Source: RGIG8748 sp045606045
Lineage (GTDB): Bacteria; Bacillota; Clostridia; UMGS1810
DNA: 51,661 bases
Direction of reading: 5' to 3'
Assembly (NCBI GenBank): GCA_045606045.1
Contig: JAZURE010000015.1
Span: 1 to 51,661, forward strand
Of this stretch, positions 1-8,271 are shown piece by piece. The notes under the pieces were generated by a model. The model saw nothing but the letters and a program-made list of their open reading frames with translations, did no database searches and was not told where the DNA came from. Position 1 is the first letter of the stretch. Each line of letters starts with the position of its first letter. The translations under genes were made by a program, and so were the position numbers.

Positions 1-82
1 TTGCTAAATATTCATATCCTCCATTGCCATCTAAGTATTCTTGTACAATCTTTTTCTTGAATTCATAACTATATTTTGCCAT
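1..82 (-). CDS. Transposase OrfA of IS3 family, N-terminal fragment
   Basis: The ATG at 82-80 is preceded by a GGGAGG ribosome site. The 27 visible residues (MAKYSYEFKKKIVQEYLDGN, then GGYEYLA) match the start of IS3/IS150-type OrfA proteins, which open with a basic helix before a helix-turn-helix that recognises the inverted repeats. The gene runs off the window at base 1, so whether the element is intact is unknown. Confidence 0.75.
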   Translation of the reverse strand, partial: MAKYSYEFKKKIVQEYLDGNGGYEYLA

Positions 83-87
83 GAAAA

Positions 88-137
88 AACCGACCTCCCA
101 ATCGTTAGATTTATGGTCTAACTTTTGGGGGTCGGTT
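88..137 (-). terminator. Hairpin at the IS end: possible terminator and transposase ribosome-site lock
   Basis: On the minus strand AACCGACC (137-130) can pair with GGTCGGTT (95-88), extended by CCC/GGG, with an inner GTTAGA/TCTAAC stem (122-117 with 109-104). The 3' arm contains the GGGAGG ribosome site of the transposase and is followed by a run of T. In a transcript reading in from ptsI the hairpin would hide the ribosome site and may end transcription. The fold is seen in sequence; both roles are inferred from what is known of other insertion sequences. Confidence 0.5.
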
Positions 138-1794
138 CAAAGTTACCTGATTTTTCTTTTTGTGCGGCAGTAATATCAGTTTCCAAAATTTTTTGTTTTA
201 TGGGAAGTATATGTGTGGGGGATACAGATAGCTCATCTACTCCCAGAGCCAGAAGGGTTTCGGTTAGGGAGGGGTCGGATGCAAGCTCGCCGCAAACACC
301 GCACCATATTCCTGCTTTGTGGGCATTGTCTGCTGTTAATTTTATAAGTCGAAGCACAGCAGGATGGTCGGGAATAAAAAAATTGTTAAGTGACGGATTT
401 TGTCTGTCTGCGGCAAGAGTATATTGTGTAAGGTCATTTGTTCCTATAGAGAAGAAATCCACTTCCTTTGCTAATACATCGCTTATAATTGCTGATGCAG
501 GGGTCTCTATCATTATTCCAAGGGGTGTGTCTTCACAAAAAGGAATTTTTTCTTTTTTTAATTCATCGCAAACCTCTTTACACATTGCTTTAATTTGCTT
601 TATTTCCTCAAGTGAGGTTATCATAGGAAACATTATTGATATCTTTCCAAAAGCAGTTGCACGGTAGAGCGCCCTGAGCTGTGTTTTGAAAATTCCCGGT
701 CTTGAAAGACAAATTCTTATTGCTCTCATTCCAAGGGCGGGATTTTCTTCTTTTGGAAGCTCAAAATAATCTATGGTTTTGTCTGCGCCTATGTCTAAAG
801 TACGGATTATAACTTGCTTGCCCAGCGCTTTCTCGGCAGCACTTTTATATATGGAAAACTGCTTATCCTCGTCGGGATAGGTATCACTTTCCAAATATAT
901 AAATTCGCTTCGGAAAAGCCCAACACCCATGGCATCATTTGCATAAACGGAGGGCATATCGTTAAGAGAGCCGATATTTGCATAAAGAAGTATCAGCTTG
1001 CCGTCTTTTGTAATTGGTGATACACCTTTGAGCTTTTTTAAAAGTTTCTTTTGATTTTCGTGTTTTTGCTTTTTCTCCTGCATTCGTATAATTGTTTTCA
1101 TGTCCGGCTCTACAAATATTTCTCCGCTAAAGCCGTCTACTATTATTTCGCAATTATCGTATTTTTTATCTGTTACATTGTCTACGCCTATAACAGCAGG
1201 AATATTCATCGTTCTTGCAAGTATGGCTGTGTGTGAGTTGGAACTTCCTTTTTCCGTAACAAAAGCAAGAATTTTATCTTTATCGAGCTGTACTGTCTGA
1301 GATGGGGCAAGGTCGGATGCGGCGATTATTACTGATTCTTTAGAATCTATATTAGTTCCTTCTGTATTGGAGAGAATAGAAATGAGTCTCGAAGAGATAT
1401 CCTTTACATCTGCGGCTCTCTCTTTCATATAGCTGTCTTCCATAGAAGTAAACATATCTGCAAAGCTGTCACAGGTCTTTGCAACTGCACTTTCGGCATT
1501 TATATGTCTTTCTGTTATATGAGAGCGTATGGACTTTAAATAATCTTCATCATCCAACATCATGCGGTGAATTTCAAAAATCATTGCGTTGTCTTCACCA
1601 ACTTCACCGAGGGCTTTTTTATAAAGTTTATCAAGTTGAAGTGCAGCAGTGTTTTTTGCTTTTTCAAATCTTTCAAGCTCGGCACTGGTTTCCTTGATTT
1701 TTGTTCGGTGAACGCGTTGAACGGTATCGTTGATAATTGCCAGCTTTCCAAAGGCAATACCTCCGCTGACAGGGTGACCTTTTAATATTATCAT
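118..1794 (-). CDS. ptsI: PTS enzyme I (phosphoenolpyruvate-protein phosphotransferase), 3' end altered by an IS
   Basis: Cytosolic enzyme that takes phosphate from phosphoenolpyruvate and passes it to HPr, the first step of PTS sugar uptake. Order: N-terminal HPr-binding helices, phosphohistidine domain with the active His in GSSNSHTAILAR, then the PEP-binding barrel with GVGLFRSEF and the catalytic Cys region GIWCGVCGELA. At 558 residues it is a little shorter than the usual 570-575. The last six residues (EPTPKS) and the TAG stop are encoded by the IS inverted repeat, so the natural C-terminal helix of roughly 15-20 residues is missing. The catalytic residues are upstream of the break, so activity may survive. 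It lies 12 bases after ptsH in the same operon. Confidence 0.95.
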   Translation of the reverse strand: MIILKGHPVSGGIAFGKLAIINDTVQRVHRTKIKETSAELERFEKAKNTAALQLDKLYKKALGEVGEDNAMIFEIHRMMLDDEDYLKSIRSHITERHINAESAVAKTCDSFADMFTSMEDSYMKERAADVKDISSRLISILSNTEGTNIDSKESVIIAASDLAPSQTVQLDKDKILAFVTEKGSSNSHTAILARTMNIPAVIGVDNVTDKKYDNCEIIVDGFSGEIFVEPDMKTIIRMQEKKQKHENQKKLLKKLKGVSPITKDGKLILLYANIGSLNDMPSVYANDAMGVGLFRSEFIYLESDTYPDEDKQFSIYKSAAEKALGKQVIIRTLDIGADKTIDYFELPKEENPALGMRAIRICLSRPGIFKTQLRALYRATAFGKISIMFPMITSLEEIKQIKAMCKEVCDELKKEKIPFCEDTPLGIMIETPASAIISDVLAKEVDFFSIGTNDLTQYTLAADRQNPSLNNFFIPDHPAVLRLIKLTADNAHKAGIWCGVCGELASDPSLTETLLALGVDELSVSPTHILPIKQKILETDITAAQKEKSGNFEPTPKS

Positions 1795-1806
1795 GGCATC
1801 TCCAAA

Positions 1807-2064
1807 TTATAGTTTTTTTGTAAAAAAAGATTTTAATTCTTCGCAGGCTTCGTTTTCATCTTCGCCGTTTACTATGATTTTTATTTCATCATCGTATTTT
1901 ATGGCAAGCGACATTACAGAAAATATTTTTTTTGCATCTGCACAGGATTCGCCTTTGCTTATGGATATGTCACTTTTAAATTTACCCGCAGTTTTTACAA
2001 GCTGACCTGCAGGTCTTGCGTGGATACCTAAAGAGTCCTTTATAGTATAAGTAAATTCCGTCAT
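1807..2064 (-). CDS. ptsH: HPr-like phosphocarrier protein with Lys at position 46
   Basis: 85-residue PTS phosphocarrier that accepts phosphate from enzyme I on His15 (GIHARPAG, residues 13-20) and hands it to sugar-specific EIIA domains. The start is the ATG at 2064 with AAGGAG just upstream; an upstream in-frame start would add 14 atypical residues. Aligned to Bacillus HPr, the regulatory serine of KSIMGVMS is replaced: here the stretch is KKIFSVMS with Lys at 46. HPr kinase could not phosphorylate that site, so this copy should carry phosphate but not act in Ser46-P/CcpA catabolite repression. Either the genome has another HPr with Ser46, or the organism lacks that control. Confidence 0.92.
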   Translation of the reverse strand: MTEFTYTIKDSLGIHARPAGQLVKTAGKFKSDISISKGESCADAKKIFSVMSLAIKYDDEIKIIVNGEDENEACEELKSFFTKKL

Positions 2065-2131
2065 GGCAATTCTCCTTAAATCTATTTGTATTTTTAGATT
2101 TTCCAAATGTTTTAAGTATTATGCTTATTAA

Positions 2132-2166
2132 AAACAAAAAAGCGCATCTCTTTCGAGATACGCTTT
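2132..2166 (-). terminator. Rho-independent terminator after uxuB
   Basis: The minus strand reads AAGCGTATCTC, GAAA loop, GAGATGCGCTT (one G-U pair), then TTTTTTG. It lies 16 bases past the uxuB stop and separates uxuAB from ptsHI. Confidence 0.85.
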
Positions 2167-2181
2167 GAATATTTTGCTTAA

Positions 2182-3033
2182 TTATACACCACTGTAAGCA
2201 GAAAAACCGCCGTCTACGGGTATTACAACACCGTTTACAAAACCTGAAGCTTCATGGCTCACAAGGAAAAGGAGAGTACCGATGAGTTCATCAGGCTCAC
2301 CAAATCTTTCCATTGGAGTCTGGGAGAGAATCTTCTTGGAACGCTCGCTGTAAGTACCATCTTCGTTAAAGAGGAGTGCTTTGTTTTGCAAGGTGGAGAA
2401 GAATCCGGGAGCTATGGCATTAACCCTTATACCTACTTTGGAGAAATGAACTGCAAGCCACTGTGTGAAGTTGGAGATAGCAGCTTTTGCACCGCTGTAT
2501 GCAGGAATTTTTGTAAGTGGGGTATATGCGTTCATGGAAGACATATTTATGATTGAAGCATCTGCCTTGCCGATTAAATCTTTTGCAAATACCTGTGTGG
2601 GAAGAAGTGTACCGAGGAAGTTTAGGTTGAATACAAATTCAACACCCTGAGGGTCTAAATCAAAGAAAGATTTAACATCTTCAAGATTTTCATCGCCAAT
2701 CTCATAGTATTCCTTGGATGTGGAGCCCTTGGGATTGTTACCGCCTGCACCATTTATAAGGATATCTACACTTCCTAATTTTTCGTTTACAATTTTCTTG
2801 GCTTCTTCAAGACTTTCTTTGCTCAGTACATTTGCACTTACACCGATAGCTTTGCCGCCGTCTGCATTTATTTTGTCTGCAACCGCATTTGCTGCATCAA
2901 GGTTTAAGTCAAGTATTGCCACTTTGGCACCTGCTGCGGCAAGAGCCTCGGCAAATACCGAGCAAAGCACACCGCCTCCGCCTGTAACTACACAGGTCTT
3001 TCCGCTAAGGTCTATATTGATAGGTAATTTCAT
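2182..3033 (-). CDS. uxuB: SDR-family D-mannonate oxidoreductase (fructuronate reductase)
   Basis: 283-residue short-chain dehydrogenase. It has the N-terminal nucleotide motif TGGGGVLCS, NGAGG, catalytic Ser in NMSSMNAY and the YSGAK (YxxxK) pair, then the family end PVDGGFSAYSGV. Paired with uxuA it should interconvert D-fructuronate and D-mannonate with NAD(H) in hexuronate breakdown, as for the YjmF/UxuB SDR group, which is unrelated to the long-chain UxuB of E. coli. It starts at ATG 3033 after AAGGAG, 14 bases from uxuA. The SDR fold is certain; the substrate rests on the neighbour and overall resemblance. Confidence 0.88.
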   Translation of the reverse strand: MKLPINIDLSGKTCVVTGGGGVLCSVFAEALAAAGAKVAILDLNLDAANAVADKINADGGKAIGVSANVLSKESLEEAKKIVNEKLGSVDILINGAGGNNPKGSTSKEYYEIGDENLEDVKSFFDLDPQGVEFVFNLNFLGTLLPTQVFAKDLIGKADASIINMSSMNAYTPLTKIPAYSGAKAAISNFTQWLAVHFSKVGIRVNAIAPGFFSTLQNKALLFNEDGTYSERSKKILSQTPMERFGEPDELIGTLLFLVSHEASGFVNGVVIPVDGGFSAYSGV

Positions 3034-3047
3034 ATGTATTATCTCCT

Positions 3048-4088
3048 TTATTTAGACAGCTTTTCGCAAGCTTCCCAAAGACCGTTTATATATACCGCAC
3101 CAAGAGCTCTGTCGTAGAGACCATAACCGGGTTTTCCGCTTTCGCCCCAAATCATTCTGCCATGGTCGGGTCTTACATAACCGTCCCAACCTGCATCGTG
3201 GTATGCCTTAACTATACCAAAGATATCGAGAGAGCCGCATTCTGTTTTGTGAGCAGCTTCCTCAAAGGATTTTGACCCTGTAAGCTTGATGTTTCTTATG
3301 TGTGCAAAGTGAATTCTGTCGGAAAATTCTTTAACGAGGTCTACGATGTCATTGTTGGGGTCTGCACCCAAAGAGCCGGAGCAGAGTGTAAGACCGTTGT
3401 ACTTGCTGTCATAGAGCTTTAGGAATTTCTTTAAGTTTTCCTTATTTGTAATAATTCTGGGAAGACCAAAAATGCTCCAGGGAGGATCATCGGGATGTAT
3501 CGCCATCATGACCTTAACCTCTTCGGCAACCTTAATTACTCTGTCGAGGAAATACTTTAAGTTGTTCCAAAGCTGCTCTTCGGTTATTGCTTTGTATTTT
3601 TCGAGGAGAGCTTTCATTTCGTCCTTTGTGTAGCAAAGGTCCCAACCCGGAAGAGCAAGCTCACCTGTAAGCGGATCCATTTTAAGTACTGTCTCTTCGT
3701 CGTAAATAAGTGCATTGGAGCCATCGGGAAGGGGATATGCAAGGTCGGAACGGGTCCAGTCAAATACAGGCATAAAGTTATAGCATACGCAGTCTATTCC
3801 CGCTTTTGAAAGGTTGCGAAGAGTCTGACAATAGTTTTCTATGTATCTGTCGCGGTCTCCGTCTCCTGTTTTGATGTCCTCATGCACAGGTACACTTTCT
3901 ATTACAGATAACTCAAGACCTGCAGCTTCTACGGTATTCTTAAGCTCCATAATTCTTTCATATGGCCAAACCTCACCAACAGGAATATCGTATATTGCCG
4001 ATACTATTCCTGTAACTCCGGGTATCTGTCTTATTTTTTCGAGAGTAACCGGATCGGATTCGCCATACCATCTGAATGTCATTTTCAT
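3048..4088 (-). CDS. uxuA: D-mannonate dehydratase
   Basis: 346-residue enzyme converting D-mannonate to 2-keto-3-deoxygluconate, with Mn/Fe dependence in the family. The N-terminus MKMTFRWYGESDPVTL, then ESVPVHEDIK, YNFMPVFDWTR and the metal-site region HPDDPPWSIFGLPRI are hallmarks of UxuA. The start is ATG 4088 with GTGAGG ten bases upstream; the upstream in-frame ATG at 4118 would add ten residues and has no ribosome site. It is the first gene of a uxuA-uxuB unit for glucuronate/galacturonate-derived sugar acids. Isomerase, KDG kinase and aldolase are not in the window. Confidence 0.95.
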   Translation of the reverse strand: MKMTFRWYGESDPVTLEKIRQIPGVTGIVSAIYDIPVGEVWPYERIMELKNTVEAAGLELSVIESVPVHEDIKTGDGDRDRYIENYCQTLRNLSKAGIDCVCYNFMPVFDWTRSDLAYPLPDGSNALIYDEETVLKMDPLTGELALPGWDLCYTKDEMKALLEKYKAITEEQLWNNLKYFLDRVIKVAEEVKVMMAIHPDDPPWSIFGLPRIITNKENLKKFLKLYDSKYNGLTLCSGSLGADPNNDIVDLVKEFSDRIHFAHIRNIKLTGSKSFEEAAHKTECGSLDIFGIVKAYHDAGWDGYVRPDHGRMIWGESGKPGYGLYDRALGAVYINGLWEACEKLSK

Positions 4089-4109
4089 AATTTTTACCTC
4101 ACTTTTAGA

Positions 4110-4140
4110 TAAGCACACGGAGTGAATCTCCTTGTGCTTA
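4110..4140 (-). promoter_or_regulatory. Inverted repeat in the uxuA leader
   Basis: TAAGCACA and TGTGCTTA (8 bp, perfect) flank an inner GGAG/CTCC pair, giving a near-continuous 12-bp stem 22 bases before the uxuA start. There is no T run after it, so it is not an ordinary terminator. Either a dimeric repressor operator or an mRNA structure would fit. Confidence 0.5.
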
Positions 4141-4216
4141 TATATTTAGATTAATATAACACAAGAAAAAACAAAAAACTATACAAAAATTGCTATTTGC
4201 ATTGCAAAAGTTGTTT

Positions 4217-7200
4217 TTATTCAATGGTTACAGTACCTTCAAAGGATTTTACAGCATCGCCCTTTAAAAATACTGTTCCGTCTGATGTGTAACGAATGAT
4301 AAGATCGCCGCCCACAAGCTTAATTGTGATGTCGGTATCTCTGGCGCACAGTCCCATCTCGCATGCAGCCACAGCCGCAGCGCAAGCACCGGTACCGCAA
4401 CCCCATGTTTCGCCGTTTCCTCTTTCCCATACACGCATTTTAATGGTGTTTTCGCCTACAATTTTTACAAATTCTGTATTGATTCGCTCGGGGAATAGAG
4501 GGTCATTTTCAAATTTGGGTCCAATTTCGTTTATGTTTAGCTTATCTACATTGTCCACAAAAACTATACAATGCGGATTTCCTACAGAAACAGCCGTTAT
4601 ACTATATTTTCCGTCTGCAACCTCAACCTCGCGGTTTATTATTCTGTCGCCGTCAAGTTTAACGGGAATATTTTCAGGAGAAAGGTCTGCTTTGCCCATA
4701 TTTACTTCCACAGCGCCTATCTTACCGTTTTGACGGGTAAGCTTTAATTCCTTGATGCCGCTTTTGGTTTCGATGGAAATATTAAGCTTTTCAACAATTC
4801 TGTTTTCGTATAGATATTTACCAACACAGCGAATACTGTTGCCGCCCATTTCTCCCTCGCTTCCGTCTAAGTTAAATACACGCATCTTTGCATCTGCAAC
4901 ATCGGAGGGGGATATAAGAACAACTCCATCGCCGCCTATGCCGTATCTGCGGTTGGAAAGGCTTACGGCAAGTCCTTCGGGATTGTCTATGCGCTGGTCG
5001 AAGCAATTAAAGAATATATAGTCATTTCCTGTTCCATACATCTTTGTAAAGTTTAATACAGTTTTTTCGCTTCTTAGATTATTTATATCTACAAGTTCTG
5101 TACTGTACTCACTGTAGCGGCTCTTAATACTGTCTGCAAGGGCAGAAGCTGTATCCAGAGAGGTAAGACAGGGGACATTTCTCTCTATAGCTTTACGGCG
5201 TATTTTTACGCTGTCTCTTGTGGGTATTCTGCCTTTTGACGATGTAGAAAGAACATAGTTTACATTGCCGCTTTCTATGAGAGTAAGTGTATTGGATTTG
5301 GAATTTTCATGAATCTTGGAAACAGTTTCTACATCCAAATCATTAAGTCTTAAAACTTCGGCAGTACCCTCGGTAGCATAGAGTTTGAATCCAAGGTCAG
5401 CATATTTTTTTGCTACAGAAGCAATTTCACCCTTGTCGGAGTTGCGGACAGTAATAAATATTCCTCCGCGCTGCTTCATATTGCAACCACTGGAAATAAG
5501 CCCCTTAAAGATTGCCTCTTCTCTTGTATTTGCAAGTCCGAGAACTTCACCTGTGGATTTCATTTCAGGTCCGAGGTGGTTATCTACATTTGCAAGCTTT
5601 TCGAATGAGAATACAGGTACTTTAACAGCCACATAAGGTGAGGACGGATAGAGTCCCGTGCCGTAACCCATATCCTTGAGTTTTTCTCCAAGCATGGTTC
5701 TTGTGGCAAGGTCTACCATAGGTATTCCTGTAACTTTACTTATATACGGAATGGTTCTTGAACTTCTGGGGTTGACTTCGATTACATAGAGCTCGTTCTG
5801 ATATATGAGGTACTGTATGTTTACAAGACCTATTACATTAAGCGAGAACGAAAGATTTCTTGTACTGTCTATGATTTTTTGTGTGAGTTCATCCGAGATA
5901 TTCCATGCAGGATATACAGCAATGGAGTCACCCGAGTGTACACCTGTACGCTCTATATGTTCCATTATACCCGGAATGAGTATATCTTCACCGTCGCAGA
6001 TAGCATCAACCTCAAGCTCTGTTCCCATGAGGTACTGGTCTATGAGGACAGGATTTTCTATGTTGGTTTCTAGAATAATTGCCATGTATTCTTTTATGTC
6101 ATTTTCGGTGAAAGCAATAATCATATTCTGACCGCCAAGTACATACGACGGACGCATAAGTACGGGGTAGCCGATTTCCTCTGCGGCCTTAAGAGCTTCT
6201 TCGGTTGTCATTACAGTAGTGCCCTTAGGCCTTGCGATATTGTGCTTTTCGAGAAGTGCATCAAAGAGCTCTCTGTCTTCTGCTGCATCAATGCTTTCGG
6301 CAGGAGTACCGAGTATTTTAACACCTTGTGCAGAAAGGAAGTTTGTGAGCTTGATGGCAGTTTGTCCGCCAAATGCTACAACAACACCTACAGGCTTTTC
6401 CACACGTATTATATTCATAACATCCTCGTTTGTAAGAGGTTCAAAATACAGTCTGTCTGCGGTGTCAAAGTCAGTAGATACGGTTTCGGGGTTGTTGTTT
6501 ACTATTACTACATCATATCCGGCTTTTTTAAGCGACCATACGCAGTGTACGGATGCATAGTCGAATTCAACACCCTGACCTATTCTTATAGGACCTGAAC
6601 CAAATACAATTACGGTATCTTTCTTTTCTTTTCGTGCAGCCAAAAATACCTCTGCTTCGTTTTCATCTTCGTAAACTGAATAGAAGTAGGGGGTAGCAGC
6701 CTTGTATTCGCCTGCACAGGTATCAACCATTTTGAACGAAGCAAAAAGGTGATTTTTTACCTTTTGTCCGCTTATTCTTTCTATAGCGGTATCGGGATAT
6801 CCGAGTCTCTTTGCTTTCAGGTAGAGTTCGTCGGAAAGCTCTTGTGCTTTGGAAAGGTCTTTTTCAAAGTTTGCAAGATTAAGGAGCTTAGAGAGGAACC
6901 ATTCGTCTATCATGGTGATTTCATGAATTTTGTCTATGGTTATGCCTCTTTTTAAGGCTTCGTATACAACAAAGAGTCTCTGGTCATCGCAATCGTAGAG
7001 CTTAGTTTCAATCTCGCGGTCGGTTAAGTCAAAAAGTTTGGGGTTTGATAAGGTATCAAGCTTAATTTCTGCACCGCGTACAGCTTTCATAATAGCTTCC
7101 TCAAAGCTTGCGCCGATACTCATAACTTCGCCTGTAGCTTTCATCTGGGTACCAAGCTTTTTGGCTGCATACACAAATTTATCGAAAGGCCACTTAGGGA

Positions 7201-8269
7201 ACTTAACAACACAGTAGTCTACAGTAGGCTCAAAAGCTGCGTAGGTAGCACCTGTAACATCATTTAAGATTTCGTCAAGTGTGTAGCCTATTGCAATCTT
7301 TGTAGCAACCTTGGCTATGGGATAACCTGTAGCCTTGGATGCAAGTGCCGAAGAACGCGAAACTCTGGGATTAACCTCTATAACAGCATATTCAAAGCTT
7401 TCAGGATTAAGTGCAAACTGACAGTTACATCCGCCCTCTACTCCAAGGGTATCTACGATGTCCAAAGCAGCATTTTTGAGCATGGAATATTCATGCGATG
7501 CCAAAGTTACCGCAGGAGCAATAACTATGGAGTCACCTGTGTGTACACCTACGGGGTCGAGGTTTTCCATAGAGCAAACGGCAATAGTGTTGCCAAGGCT
7601 GTCGCGGATAACTTCAAATTCGATTTCCTTCCAACCGGAGATGCACTTTTCTACAAGAATCTGCGTAATGGGGGACTGGTACAATCCGTTTGCCGATATT
7701 TCTCTTAATTCCTCTTCGTCATGAGCAATACCGCCGCCTGTACCTCCAAGGGTAAAAGCAGGACGGATTATAAGAGGATAGCCTATTTCGTTTGCAAAAT
7801 CCACTGCAGCTTCAACGGTAGTAACAACTGTTGAAGGTATGCATGGCTGTCCTATGGATTCCATGGTATCCTTAAACATCTGACGGTCTTCTGCTTTGTC
7901 TATTGTTTCGGGTTTTGCACCAAGGAGTGTAACACCATGTTTTTCCAAAAATCCTTCCTTTGCAAGCTGCATCGAAAGTGTAAGGCCAGTCTGTCCGCCA
8001 AGTGTGGAAAGGAGACTGTCGGGTTTTTCTTTTTCTATAATTCGTTTAATTGTAGGAAGATTAAGAGGCTCGAGGTAAATCTCGTCTGCCATGGCATTAT
8101 CTGTCATGATAGTAGCAGGGTTAGAGTTTACAAGCACAACTTCAAGACCTGCCTGTTTTAATGCACGGCAAGCCTGTGTTCCTGCGTAGTCAAATTCGGC
8201 AGCCTGTCCTATAACTATAGGACCTGAGCCTATTACCATAACTTTTTTAAGGTTTTTATTAAGCGGCAT
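4217..8269 (-). CDS. carB-dapF: Fusion of carbamoyl-phosphate synthetase large subunit (CarB) and diaminopimelate epimerase (DapF)
   Basis: One uninterrupted 1350-codon frame. Residues 1-1062 are a full CarB: first ATP-grasp half (GSGPIVIGQAAEFDYAG, GGTGGG, EVNPRVSRSSALASKATG), second half (FGSGPIRIGQGVEFDYAS, EVNPRSSRTIPYISKVTG) and the allosteric MGS domain ending near SIKSRYSEYS. After a linker of about ten residues, 1073-1350 is a full DapF: NFTKMYGTGNDYIFF, catalytic Cys1148 in GGNSIRCVGK and Cys1291 in WGCGTGACA. CarB makes carbamoyl phosphate from bicarbonate, ATP and ammonia; DapF turns L,L- into meso-diaminopimelate for lysine and the cell wall. It starts two bases after the carA stop with AAAGGAG upstream. 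Both enzymes look intact. I know of no pathway link between them. Confidence 0.95.
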   Translation of the reverse strand: MPLNKNLKKVMVIGSGPIVIGQAAEFDYAGTQACRALKQAGLEVVLVNSNPATIMTDNAMADEIYLEPLNLPTIKRIIEKEKPDSLLSTLGGQTGLTLSMQLAKEGFLEKHGVTLLGAKPETIDKAEDRQMFKDTMESIGQPCIPSTVVTTVEAAVDFANEIGYPLIIRPAFTLGGTGGGIAHDEEELREISANGLYQSPITQILVEKCISGWKEIEFEVIRDSLGNTIAVCSMENLDPVGVHTGDSIVIAPAVTLASHEYSMLKNAALDIVDTLGVEGGCNCQFALNPESFEYAVIEVNPRVSRSSALASKATGYPIAKVATKIAIGYTLDEILNDVTGATYAAFEPTVDYCVVKFPKWPFDKFVYAAKKLGTQMKATGEVMSIGASFEEAIMKAVRGAEIKLDTLSNPKLFDLTDREIETKLYDCDDQRLFVVYEALKRGITIDKIHEITMIDEWFLSKLLNLANFEKDLSKAQELSDELYLKAKRLGYPDTAIERISGQKVKNHLFASFKMVDTCAGEYKAATPYFYSVYEDENEAEVFLAARKEKKDTVIVFGSGPIRIGQGVEFDYASVHCVWSLKKAGYDVVIVNNNPETVSTDFDTADRLYFEPLTNEDVMNIIRVEKPVGVVVAFGGQTAIKLTNFLSAQGVKILGTPAESIDAAEDRELFDALLEKHNIARPKGTTVMTTEEALKAAEEIGYPVLMRPSYVLGGQNMIIAFTENDIKEYMAIILETNIENPVLIDQYLMGTELEVDAICDGEDILIPGIMEHIERTGVHSGDSIAVYPAWNISDELTQKIIDSTRNLSFSLNVIGLVNIQYLIYQNELYVIEVNPRSSRTIPYISKVTGIPMVDLATRTMLGEKLKDMGYGTGLYPSSPYVAVKVPVFSFEKLANVDNHLGPEMKSTGEVLGLANTREEAIFKGLISSGCNMKQRGGIFITVRNSDKGEIASVAKKYADLGFKLYATEGTAEVLRLNDLDVETVSKIHENSKSNTLTLIESGNVNYVLSTSSKGRIPTRDSVKIRRKAIERNVPCLTSLDTASALADSIKSRYSEYSTELVDINNLRSEKTVLNFTKMYGTGNDYIFFNCFDQRIDNPEGLAVSLSNRRYGIGGDGVVLISPSDVADAKMRVFNLDGSEGEMGGNSIRCVGKYLYENRIVEKLNISIETKSGIKELKLTRQNGKIGAVEVNMGKADLSPENIPVKLDGDRIINREVEVADGKYSITAVSVGNPHCIVFVDNVDKLNINEIGPKFENDPLFPERINTEFVKIVGENTIKMRVWERGNGETWGCGTGACAAAVAACEMGLCARDTDITIKLVGGDLIIRYTSDGTVFLKGDAVKSFEGTVTIE

Positions 8270-8271
8270 AA

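Larger units (their letters stand above)
1..139 (-). mobile_element. End of an IS3-family (IS150-like) insertion sequence, cut by the window edge
   Basis: The minus strand from 139 downward begins TGAACCGACCCCCAAAAG, which has the look of an IS3/IS150-group terminal inverted repeat (starts with TG, then a CCCCAAAAGTTAGACC block). It is followed about 60 bases later by the start of a transposase OrfA. The element lies in the last codons of ptsI, in the same orientation. Only one end is in the window, so the target duplication cannot be checked. The family call rests on the repeat and 27 residues of OrfA. Confidence 0.75.

Noticed and set aside
125..667. Long plus-strand open frame opposite ptsI
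   Set aside because: It mirrors the well-supported ptsI gene, has no ribosome site, and its translation resembles no protein.
4217..8269. CarB-DapF fusion as an assembly or frameshift artefact
   Set aside because: Both parts are full length with all motifs, and the joint is a short plausible linker with no lost residues; a chance error joining two genes would normally trim one of them.
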